NCBI GenBank assembly: GCA_937906355.1
Contig: CALCWF010000003.1
Coordinates: 1-6,971 of the forward strand
Source of the DNA: an uncultured Rickettsiales bacterium
GTDB taxonomy: Bacteria > Pseudomonadota > Alphaproteobacteria > Rickettsiales > Deianiraeaceae
DNA length: 6,971 nucleotides
Direction of reading: 5' to 3'
Below the pieces are notes generated by a model. The model made no database searches and was not told the DNA's origin. It worked only from the letters and a program-made list of their open reading frames with translations. The translations under genes were made by a program, and so were the position numbers. How positions within the stretch are numbered: the stretch's first letter is position 1; the number at the start of each line of letters is the position of its first letter. Below are positions 1 to 4,822 of this stretch, piece after piece.

Positions 1-189
1 GATTTTGATGTATCTTTCGATTAACCACCAAACCGCAACTTTGACTTTTTTATCTTGTCCTGGAGGTTTAATCCAGATTTGAAGATCATTAAAGTCTTTT
101 AGTTCGACATCCGCTTTTGTCTTTTTAAAGAGTGCCTTGCCTTCTTGGTTATAAGTTTGCTCTCCTCGTTCATCAAGAATTGGAATCAT
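1..189 (-). CDS. Partial hypothetical phage protein, N-terminal 63 residues, continues past left edge
   Basis: An open frame runs leftward from an ATG at 189-187 to the window edge without a stop, giving 63 residues that begin MIPILDERGEQTYNQEGKAL and end in a hydrophobic, aromatic stretch (VAVWWLIERYIKI). The start overlaps the end of the upstream minus-strand gene by 17 bp in another frame, so translational coupling is likely; only a weak AGAGG lies about 12 nt before the ATG. Its place directly after a small-terminase-like gene suggests a packaging or virion protein, which is an inference from gene order. The visible part shows no Walker A motif or other recognisable domain, so I cannot say whether it is the large terminase. 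The C-terminus is outside the window. Confidence 0.65.
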   Translation of the reverse strand, partial: MIPILDERGEQTYNQEGKALFKKTKADVELKDFNDLQIWIKPPGQDKKVKVAVWWLIERYIKI

Positions 190-592
190 TAGGTTCTACA
201 ACCTCTTCTTCCTTTTCTCCATCTTTCACAATACCAAGGAAAATGTCCGCCCCCCCATCGAGTTTACCCTCGATAGTAACTTTGTCCTCGCCCATGATAT
301 GTGCGATGTCTTTTAATTTAGAGGTAGATGGATTTTGCATTGCTTCTTGATAAACTCTCGCAGCAAGTCTTTCTGCATTAGTAACAGTGACTTTAGAACC
401 ATCTTCCAAAACTACTTCCTGTTCAGAACCTAAAACGATTCCTAACGCCTTACGAACTCCATTCTCTTGAAGTTCTTTTGCTCTTTTAGAATGGACACCT
501 TTAAAAATGTCCTTTTCAGCAGGAGTTAAAAATCCATAGTCTTTGAACTCATCGTAGATTTCAGCAGATACATTTCTTTTCTCTAAATCCAT
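173..592 (-). CDS. Small-terminase-like phage protein (putative)
   Basis: This 139-residue protein starts at an ATG with GGAG about 7 nt upstream and stops at TGA. Residues 20-50 are charged and helical. Residues 59-70 look like a beta hairpin around an EDGSK turn. Residues 70-104 contain a helix (NAERLAARVYQEAMQNP) followed by KLKDIAHIMGEDK. That order, with a helix ending in A..NP, then a helix ending in I.GEDK and an acidic tail (KEEEVVEP), resembles small proteins encoded before the large terminase in many Firmicutes phages, which often end in a '..IRD.IGEKP' segment. The match is from memory of the family pattern, not an alignment. The next gene overlaps its end by 17 bp, as in a packaging operon. 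If correct, the protein would recognise phage DNA for packaging. Alternatively it is another head-module accessory protein. Confidence 0.8.
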   Translation of the reverse strand: MDLEKRNVSAEIYDEFKDYGFLTPAEKDIFKGVHSKRAKELQENGVRKALGIVLGSEQEVVLEDGSKVTVTNAERLAARVYQEAMQNPSTSKLKDIAHIMGEDKVTIEGKLDGGADIFLGIVKDGEKEEEVVEPNDSNS

Positions 593-701
593 ACTAGTCT
601 CCGCTATTATTTTCTTTTATCTATGAAAAAAAGATTAGTGGCGAAAAAGGTGGCAATTGATTTTTTGAAAATAATAAAAAGAAAAATTTTTGAAACAAAA
701 G

Positions 702-726
702 TTATCCACAATGGAAATGTGGAAAA
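702..726. promoter_or_regulatory. Inverted pair of DnaA boxes
   Basis: TTATCCACA at 702-710 is an exact match to the canonical DnaA box. After 7 nt, TGTGGAAAA at 718-726 is the reverse complement of TTTTCCACA, which fits the relaxed TTWTNCACA consensus. The two face each other and share a 7-bp inverted core (TCCACA/TGTGGA plus flank). This is consistent with binding of host DnaA at an origin or with DnaA-dependent regulation of the adjacent minus-strand gene. Confidence 0.55.
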
Positions 727-827
727 CTCAATGATGAATAAATTAGCACTCGTATAGTGTATGTGCTAAATACTTTGACTAAAAATTGGGAAATATTTGA
801 AGATGAACATTATTTATTATTTGCATG

Positions 828-859
828 CCCCCCTATGTTGTCGAGGTAGGGGTGGGGGG
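828..859. repeat. C6/G4/G6 tract able to fold as hairpin or G-quadruplex
   Basis: CCCCCC at 828-833 is followed by GGGG at 849-852 and GGGGGG at 854-859. CCCCTA (830-835) can pair with TAGGGG (847-852) around an 11-nt loop, or the plus-strand G runs could form a quadruplex. It is an abrupt G/C island in otherwise very AT-rich DNA. Confidence 0.5.
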
Positions 860-933
860 TGTCTTGTTCTCGTGTGTATGTGTGCCTGTGTATGTGTTGC
901 CTGTTGTTTTTGATCTGGTTGCAAGCTTTAAAA

Positions 934-954
934 GTCTAGCAATGATGTCTAGCA
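934..954 (+). repeat. Direct repeat GTCTAGCA x2
   Basis: GTCTAGCA occurs at 934-941 and again at 947-954, a 13-bp period of just over one helical turn, so the pair could be bound on one face by a dimer. No function is visible. Confidence 0.4.
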
Positions 955-975
955 TTTACTATTTTATTTATATAA

Positions 976-987
976 TAAATAAACAAT
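976..987 (+). repeat. TAAATAAACAAT 12-mer, copy 1
   Basis: This is an exact copy of the 12-mer that recurs through the window. Here it runs into AAACAA-TAAA-TTGTTT (981-996), a small perfect inverted repeat. Confidence 0.55.
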
Positions 988-1151
988 AAATTGTTTCAAT
1001 TCTTTTGTATTGTTGCATGTGTATATATAACAATCTTTATAAAATCATGCTTGAATGTATACGTGTATGTGCATGTGAGTGTCTTTTTTATAAAAAAATA
1101 ATGTTTTTTACGTCTTAAGCTTTAATATTTTTGTAATACTTTTTTATACTT

Positions 1152-1176
1152 TAAATAAACAATATAAATAAACAAT
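1152..1176 (+). repeat. TAAATAAACAAT 12-mer, tandem copies 2 and 3
   Basis: Two exact 12-mers, at 1152-1163 and 1165-1176, are separated by one base, giving a 13-bp tandem period. The spacing resembles paired binding sites for a dimeric DNA-binding protein. Confidence 0.6.
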
Positions 1177-1273
1177 TATTTTTTATTGATCTTGTTTTAC
1201 TGTTGCGATGATTCCAGGATTAAAGCGAGATAAAAAAAGCGAGTTTTACATGTGCGTATATGTGTATGTGTAA

Positions 1274-1316
1274 ATTGTTTATTTTTTTATATTGTTTTAA
1301 TGATTAAATAAACTAT
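1274..1316. repeat. Inverted and degenerate copies of the AATAAACAAT core
   Basis: ATTGTTTATT at 1274-1283 is the core on the minus strand (11 of 12 bases to the full 12-mer). AATAAACTAT at 1307-1316 is a plus-strand version with one mismatch. Together they form an imperfect inverted arrangement inside a very AT-rich tract. Confidence 0.4.
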
Positions 1317-1415
1317 TAAAAAGATAATTAAAAAAATATTTTTTTTATATTTTTTTCAATTTTTTTATTATGAAATAATAAGATAATTATTTTTAAAATA
1401 TTTTAATTTTTAGTG

Positions 1416-1445
1416 TTGACATAATATTTAATTGTATGCTTTAAT
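1416..1445 (+). promoter_or_regulatory. Probable sigma-70/sigma-A-type promoter for the plus-strand operon
   Basis: A perfect -35 hexamer TTGACA (1416-1421) is followed after 18 bp by TTTAAT (1440-1445), with TAATAT overlapping it at 1442-1447. It lies about 60 bp before the first plus-strand gene, giving a short AT-rich leader. The -10 assignment is less certain than the -35. The segment GCTTTAATATT at the -10 also occurs at 1119-1129 without a -35 match. Confidence 0.55.
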
Positions 1446-1504
1446 ATTGTTGTCGATGAGATAAGCGACAAATAAAAAATTGATTAAAAGCGAGGTATTA
1501 AAAA

Positions 1505-1855
1505 ATGAAAAAAGATCAATTTAAAAAATTATTGCTTGACGTGAGGATGTCAGGCGGGGCGACATTAAAGCCAAACGGTGATCATTTATCTATAAATGCT
1601 GGATATATGGTCTCATTATCTGGATATGAGAAAAAAATATCTTTAGATAACTTAGCATTAAATGAGCTTAACAAGTATTTATTACTTGCTAAAAAGCAAA
1701 AAGCATATTGCGGCTTATGGATTGAAAACAACACTTTATATTTAGATATTTCAATCAGAGTTGAAAACTTGCAACTTGCTAAAAGCTTAGCAATTAAAAA
1801 CAAGCAACTAGCTATATTTGATCTTGCTAGACTTGAAACAATCTATATTAAATAG
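1505..1855 (+). CDS. Hypothetical phage/mobile-element protein (116 aa), first gene of operon
   Basis: The ATG is preceded by GAGGT at 1492-1496 with an 8-nt gap, a good Shine-Dalgarno site, and the gene ends at TAG. The protein begins with a charged helix (1-13), then SGGATLKPNG (16-25) and a GYMVSLSGYEKK beta segment (33-44). A helix follows at 49-66, then CGLWIENNTLYLDISIRVENL (69-89), and it ends KQLAIFDLARLETIYIK. The succession 'GATL..., GY.VS, GLW...LYLDIS, AIFD....ETI' reminds me of small uncharacterised proteins of Firmicutes plasmids, conjugative elements and phages, but I know no function for them. It has no membrane segment and no catalytic signature. As the promoter-proximal gene it should be expressed earliest or most strongly. 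Confidence 0.85.
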   Translation: MKKDQFKKLLLDVRMSGGATLKPNGDHLSINAGYMVSLSGYEKKISLDNLALNELNKYLLLAKKQKAYCGLWIENNTLYLDISIRVENLQLAKSLAIKNKQLAIFDLARLETIYIK

Positions 1856-1875
1856 TTAGCAATAACTTTTAATAA

Positions 1876-1887
1876 TAAATAAACAAT
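1876..1887 (+). repeat. TAAATAAACAAT 12-mer, copy 4, directly before a ribosome binding site
   Basis: An exact 12-mer lies in the 50-bp gap before the gene at 1906. It is followed immediately by AGAGAGG, the Shine-Dalgarno. The extended 17-mer ending AGAGA (1876-1892) is identical to the one before the gene at 4207. Confidence 0.6.
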
Positions 1888-1905
1888 AGAGAGGTAAAAA
1901 ACACT

Positions 1906-2469
1906 ATGGAAAACGCAACACAAAACAACAACACAGTTAACAAAATTGTTAACAAAAACTATCTACCAATTGACTATTTAAACGACTTAGAGTCCAGATC
2001 ATCCGGCTTAATAGCAAGCGAGATTGACCATCACGCATTCATGGCTACACAATACGAGCAATACGGATCAATTGACTTTAAAGCATATATGCACGAGGTA
2101 ATATTTGACAATATGGATGATGACGACATCTTAAGAAAATATTGTGAATATTTACAAGAAAATGATCCAGACAACGCACCGTTTGACCAGGACTTATTAA
2201 ATGATTATTTAAGCGGTATGGATCCAGAGGACATTTTAAGACTTGGCTACTTTGCTAAAGACTTATACACAAGCGACTATTTAAGATTCAACGGTTACGG
2301 TAACTTAGAAGGCGTCTCAGATTATGACTTAATAAACGAGGCCAAAGATGATGATGATTTCTTAGATTGGTTATCAGAAAACAGCGACAACGACGCCGTG
2401 CAAGAGGCCATGGACGATAAAGATATCATTATTGAAGGTGCTTTATATCTAGTGAGTGAGGGCTTTTAA
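1906..2469 (+). CDS. Highly acidic small protein with FNGYGNLE motif, candidate DNA-mimic/anti-defence protein
   Basis: This 187-residue protein has an ATG start with AGAGAGG upstream (11-nt gap from GAGG). I count 44 Asp/Glu against 11 Lys/Arg, with DDDD clusters at 71-74 and 148-151. The first 20 residues are Asn-rich. Residues 100-135 read as NDYLSGMDPEDILRLGYF, followed by a stretch ending YLRFNGYGNLE. Small proteins of Firmicutes mobile elements often carry a related pattern (DP.EI....YG.F...D.Y..FNGYGNL.S), as far as I recall; their function is not established. The strong negative charge fits a double-stranded DNA mimic such as the antirestriction proteins ArdA and Ocr, but this is an inference from composition and context only. 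A hairpin overlaps the stop codon. GAC is the commoner Asp codon (17 of 30), unlike later genes. Confidence 0.85.
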   Translation: MENATQNNNTVNKIVNKNYLPIDYLNDLESRSSGLIASEIDHHAFMATQYEQYGSIDFKAYMHEVIFDNMDDDDILRKYCEYLQENDPDNAPFDQDLLNDYLSGMDPEDILRLGYFAKDLYTSDYLRFNGYGNLEGVSDYDLINEAKDDDDFLDWLSENSDNDAVQEAMDDKDIIIEGALYLVSEGF

Positions 2470-2477
2470 GCCTTCAC
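2456..2477 (+). other. 9-bp hairpin spanning the stop codon of the acidic-protein gene
   Basis: GTGAGGGCT (2456-2464) pairs with AGCCTTCAC (2469-2477) around a TTTA loop, with eight Watson-Crick pairs and one G-T pair. The TAA stop lies at the loop/stem edge. There is no T-run after it, so it is not an ordinary intrinsic terminator. It may protect or mark an mRNA end, or set the relative expression of the neighbouring genes. Confidence 0.5.
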
Positions 2478-2499
2478 CACTAACAAGCGAGGATCAATT

Positions 2500-2841
2500 A
2501 TGCAATACACAATTACAAAAGTTGAAATGACTAAAAAAACAGTATTAGAGCGAGTCAATAACGACATGACATCTTACAGAATCTATAAAGTAAACTTTAG
2601 AGCTTATGTGGATGAAAACCGCTATAAAAACTTAGTAACAGTTATTCATATATTCGATGATGACATATTCGAGTATGCAGACAAAGAAAAACTAACTAAA
2701 AAAGAATATCAAGCAACTATTAACGAGCTTATATATTCATGTCTGGATTATACAGGCCAAAACTTAAGCGATGTAATAGATCGTTGTAACAATAACATCA
2801 ACAGTTTTAATAAAGATTGTCGCTTATCATGGGGGTTATAA
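2500..2841 (+). CDS. Hypothetical phage protein (113 aa)
   Basis: The ATG is preceded by GCGAGGAT, with a 7-nt gap from GAGG, so the start is well supported. The protein looks alpha/beta. Residues 1-50 alternate charged and hydrophobic residues as in beta strands (YTITKVEM, YRIYKVNFRAYV, NLVTVIHIF), followed by an acidic turn and a helical C-terminal half from KEYQATINELIYSCLDYTG. I do not recognise the family and see no catalytic motif or membrane segment. It is separated from the acidic-protein gene by 30 bp containing the right arm of a hairpin, and from the next gene by only 4 bp. It is therefore almost certainly cotranscribed and probably acts with, or at the same time as, its neighbours. 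Confidence 0.82.
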   Translation: MQYTITKVEMTKKTVLERVNNDMTSYRIYKVNFRAYVDENRYKNLVTVIHIFDDDIFEYADKEKLTKKEYQATINELIYSCLDYTGQNLSDVIDRCNNNINSFNKDCRLSWGL

Positions 2842-2845
2842 ATAT

Positions 2846-3115
2846 ATGTTATTACAAGAAATAAACAATTATAAAGCCTGGTGCAAGCTTATGGGCTTAA
2901 AAGAAAACGAGTTTAAAAATCTTAAAGAATACATGCAAATTAGAGATTCAATCATCTATGTATGCGATGTAGCAGACTATAACATCACAAGCGAAAATGT
3001 ATGTAAGTTTATGAATGACTTTATAGAAAACAACGATCCAGCAGCTGGAAAAGACTATTTATTAAACAGCGGAATGTATGACTTATTAGAATCAATCCAG
3101 GTTTATGGATATTAA
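2846..3115 (+). CDS. Hypothetical phage protein (89 aa)
   Basis: The start ATG lies 4 bp after the previous stop, with GGGGG (2831-2835) 10 nt upstream; that site is inside the end of the preceding gene, which suggests coupled translation. The product is small, mainly helical and acidic. It begins MLLQEINNYKAWCKLMGLKE and has scattered cysteines (C13, C40, C53) that form no metal-site pattern. I do not recognise it. An AATAAACAAT core (2860-2869), identical to that in the regulatory 12-mer, occurs inside codons 5-8 where it encodes part of EINNY. It matches the full 12-mer at 11 of 12 positions, so it may be a binding site within the gene or a chance match. Confidence 0.78.
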   Translation: MLLQEINNYKAWCKLMGLKENEFKNLKEYMQIRDSIIYVCDVADYNITSENVCKFMNDFIENNDPAAGKDYLLNSGMYDLLESIQVYGY

Positions 3116-3131
3116 AGAGAGGTGATCAAAC

Positions 3132-3626
3132 ATGGCAAAAAGCAATTTCAATTTTATTTATCAAACCTTACCAAACTTATTCTTTAAAACAGATGACGAG
3201 GTATTACAAGTAGCAAACAGTATTTATCCAGGCGATGAAAACAAGCAAGATGAGTATATTCAACGAGAATATGAGCAAAACAAAGTTTTAGATGATTTCG
3301 AGCTTAGTGACCTTCAATCATTCATCAAAAAAGTTAATCAAACAATCAGAGCAAAAGGCGAAAAATTGTATTATTGCTCTAATCGTGAATGTGATCAACG
3401 AGAAGGATACACACTAAAAGACATCGAGATATTTATTGAACCTGGCGAGTATGAAGGTGCACAACTAGCAGTTAGTAATGATTATAAATATTTAAATAAA
3501 ACTAACAAAAAACTAGTAAAAGATTGTTTAGTCAAGATTGCTAAAGAGTTTAGACTCTGGGCTTATGACTTAGCATATAGATTCTCAAACGGTGAAACAG
3601 GATTCACCAAAGTAAGAGAATATTAA
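3132..3626 (+). CDS. Hypothetical phage protein (164 aa)
   Basis: A very strong Shine-Dalgarno (GAGAGGTGAT from 3117) precedes the ATG by 9 nt. The protein has an N-terminal region rich in aromatic residues (FNFIYQTLPNLFFKTDDE), an acidic, glutamine-rich middle (35-60), a helix at 58-74 and a YYCSNRECDQR segment at 80-90. The C-terminal region, about 124-152, is basic and helical and contains KLVKDCLVKIAKEFRLWAYD. The two cysteines in CSNREC are not accompanied by a second pair, so a zinc site is not supported. I cannot assign a family or function. It is 16 bp after the previous gene and 20 bp before the next, within the same operon. Confidence 0.85.
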   Translation: MAKSNFNFIYQTLPNLFFKTDDEVLQVANSIYPGDENKQDEYIQREYEQNKVLDDFELSDLQSFIKKVNQTIRAKGEKLYYCSNRECDQREGYTLKDIEIFIEPGEYEGAQLAVSNDYKYLNKTNKKLVKDCLVKIAKEFRLWAYDLAYRFSNGETGFTKVREY

Positions 3627-3646
3627 AAGAAAGAGGGTGATATACC

Positions 3647-4096
3647 GTGGCAAACATTAGAACATTCAAGAGTTATGAAGAACTCAAAAAAACTCAACAA
3701 GAAGAGTTTAATCAATTCCCTTTAGGTGCAGCATTCAGCAATGAACAGTTTGATGAAATGATGAAAAAATGGGGTTTAGATCCTAAAAAAGACATCAAAG
3801 AAATAATTTCAATAGGTGCAGGATGTTTCATCAGAAAAAAAGATCTCAAGTGGTTCCAGGAAATGAACGGACAATTTGAGCAAGAGTTACAACTATTTAA
3901 ACAAAACGATGAGAACCTTGTTTCTATGCTTAGATATGAACTATCAAACCATGAATACATCTGTTCACATGATCCAGAAGATACTCTAGAAGCTTGTGGA
4001 TACACTCTAGAAGAGCTTAAAAAAGACACTAGACTACAATCGTGTTTTGAAAAAGCAAGACGCTTATATATGCGTGATATGGCAGCTTGTAATTAG
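3647..4096 (+). CDS. Conserved phage protein resembling the DUF7659-type family
   Basis: Translation starts at GTG (3647) behind GAGGGTGAT with a 9-nt gap; no ATG closer to the site fits as well. The 149-residue protein begins MANIRTFKSYEELKKTQQEE, then has FPLGAAFSNEQFDEMMKKWGL (24-44). Next come IGAGCFIRKKDL (56-67) and an NHEYICSHDPEDTLEACGYT segment (101-120) with a final basic helix. The order 'F.YE.L, AFSNEQF.EGM.K, G.GGFIRK.D, NHEY' matches my memory of the uncharacterised DUF7659 proteins of Firmicutes phages and mobile elements. No biochemical function is known to me, and I cannot confirm the family number without a profile search. It is the last gene before a 110-bp gap, so it may close the first sub-operon. 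Confidence 0.87.
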   Translation: MANIRTFKSYEELKKTQQEEFNQFPLGAAFSNEQFDEMMKKWGLDPKKDIKEIISIGAGCFIRKKDLKWFQEMNGQFEQELQLFKQNDENLVSMLRYELSNHEYICSHDPEDTLEACGYTLEELKKDTRLQSCFEKARRLYMRDMAACN

Positions 4097-4206
4097 TAGA
4101 GACACACAATAGCGTTTATACCTCACTAGATGAAGCGATAACATCTTAAACAACACTACTACTTACTATTTATTAAATAAACAATAGAGAAAGAGAGGAC
4201 ACTACA
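4097..4206 (+). promoter_or_regulatory. 110-bp intergenic leader, the largest gap in the gene block
   Basis: This is the only sizeable break among the thirteen plus-strand genes. It includes a weak 5-bp inverted repeat (AGATG...CATCT, about 4128-4146), a TAAATAAACAAT 12-mer (4174-4185) and the Shine-Dalgarno GAGAGG (4193-4198). I found no convincing -35/-10 pair and no terminator. Its size and the repeated 12-mer still suggest an internal regulatory point. Confidence 0.35.
4174..4185 (+). repeat. TAAATAAACAAT 12-mer, copy 5, before the gene at 4207
   Basis: An exact 12-mer is followed by AGAGA, giving a 17-base identity with 1876-1892. It sits 8 bp before the start of the GAGAGG ribosome binding site of the next gene. 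Confidence 0.6.
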
Positions 4207-4569
4207 GTGAAAGCAAACAAAATTATTTATGATTTATATTCTACTTCTGGGGGCAAAATGTCTCATGAAGATTACAAAAAGTTTTATGAAAAGAACGATG
4301 AAGTTTACATCATCTTAGTTGATGAAAATATCTATACAAAGGTAAAAAGACAAGTGATGTTTGACAAAGGTTTAAATCTTGGGTGCTTCATTGATCATGT
4401 TCCTTGTGATACTCCGGAAGAAGTAAGAGCAGAAGCTTTAAGACTTGTTAATGATTTACATTGTGTATTTGTAACAGTAGATGAGTTTAAAGACATCGAA
4501 AAGAAAAAAGAAACATCAAGAGTTGCGAGTGCATTCTTTACAGCAGAGCAACTTATAAGAGGTAACTAA
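4207..4569 (+). CDS. Hypothetical phage protein (120 aa)
   Basis: The start is GTG at 4207, chosen because GAGAGG lies 8 nt upstream; the first in-frame ATG (codon 18) has no comparable site. The product begins MKANKIIYDLYSTSGGKMSH and has a central beta-like segment VYIILVDENIYTKVKRQVMF. A CFIDHVPCDTPEEVRAEALR stretch (60-79) follows, then a strand (CVFVTVDEF) and a basic tail. The alternation of strands and helices suggests a compact alpha/beta fold. I do not recognise the family, and see no catalytic motif. It is the first gene after the largest gap and is followed 2 bp later by the next gene, so it probably leads a second transcriptional or translational unit. Confidence 0.83.
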   Translation: MKANKIIYDLYSTSGGKMSHEDYKKFYEKNDEVYIILVDENIYTKVKRQVMFDKGLNLGCFIDHVPCDTPEEVRAEALRLVNDLHCVFVTVDEFKDIEKKKETSRVASAFFTAEQLIRGN

Positions 4570-4571
4570 TT

Positions 4572-4811
4572 ATGGCAAACAAAGAAATATTTCAAGTAAC
4601 CTGGATTGTTACTTCATATAAACCAAAATATGAAAGTCATCGAGTTACAACAGAACTTATGACTAAATATCAAGCAATTAGAAGAATGTTTCAGATGATG
4701 GATCTTCCAAAAAGTAAAACATTTTCTTTATCAAGTTTAGCAATTATTAAAAAAGGCATAGACGTAACATCAAATATCAATAAATGGTTAGCGTCAAGCA
4801 AAGTTAATTAG
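4572..4811 (+). CDS. Small basic hypothetical protein (79 aa)
   Basis: The ATG follows the previous stop by 2 bp, with AGAGGT ending 8-9 nt upstream inside the preceding gene, which favours coupled translation. The protein is small and basic, with an N-terminal strand (EIFQVTWIVTSY), a helix containing KYQAIRRMFQMMDL (32-45), then KSKTFSLSSLAIIKKG and a short C-terminal helix. The pattern is compatible with a small nucleic-acid-binding or partner protein, but there is no specific motif and I do not recognise it. Its TAG stop overlaps the GGGGGTGAT ribosome binding site of the next gene. Confidence 0.78.
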   Translation: MANKEIFQVTWIVTSYKPKYESHRVTTELMTKYQAIRRMFQMMDLPKSKTFSLSSLAIIKKGIDVTSNINKWLASSKVN

Positions 4812-4822
4812 GGGGTGATATT

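Larger units (their letters stand above)
757..1270 (+). repeat. Five direct GTGTATGTG repeats
   Basis: The exact 9-mer GTGTATGTG occurs at 757-765, 874-882, 888-896, 1063-1071 and 1262-1270, always on the plus strand, and I see no copy in the coding part of the window. The second and third copies are 14 bp apart; the others are 117 to 199 bp apart. Looser GT-rich relatives occur near 1018-1026 and 1250-1262. They could be iteron-like binding sites for a replication or regulatory protein. Confidence 0.6.
593..1504. other. Non-coding, repeat-rich control region with origin-like features
   Basis: About 900 bp lie between the divergent minus- and plus-strand gene blocks with no credible reading frame. 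From left to right the region holds an inverted DnaA-box pair (702-726), five direct copies of GTGTATGTG (757-1270), a C6/G6 tract (828-859), a direct repeat GTCTAGCA (934-954), four or five copies of an AATAAACAAT motif (978-1316), paired AAAGCGAG words (1222-1243), long A/T runs (about 1084-1180 and 1280-1410), and a promoter-like site (1416-1445). DnaA boxes, iterated short repeats and an adjacent very AT-rich tract are the classic ingredients of a theta replication origin, so origin function is a reasonable inference. It could instead be a packaging or transcription-control region only. Confidence 0.6.

Noticed and set aside
132..350. Plus-strand 72-codon frame opposite the small-terminase-like gene
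   Set aside because: It is Ser/Pro-rich, has no ribosome binding site and lies antisense to a frame with good coding character and a good start.
671..698. Possible minus-strand promoter for the packaging gene (TTGTTT, 16-bp gap, TATTAT)
   Set aside because: The -35 match is weak and such hexamers are frequent in A/T-rich DNA; there is no independent support.
593..1504. CRISPR array or tRNA/ncRNA gene in the long non-coding region
   Set aside because: Repeats are only 8-12 bp, irregularly spaced and lack unique spacers; no cloverleaf or long conserved fold is visible.
3211..3396. Zinc finger in the protein encoded at 3132 (CSNREC)
   Set aside because: Only one closely spaced Cys pair is present, with no second pair or His ligands nearby.
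3712..4029. Minus-strand 105-codon frame
   Set aside because: It is a Ser- and Phe-rich shadow of the well-supported GTG-started gene on the plus strand, with no start signals.
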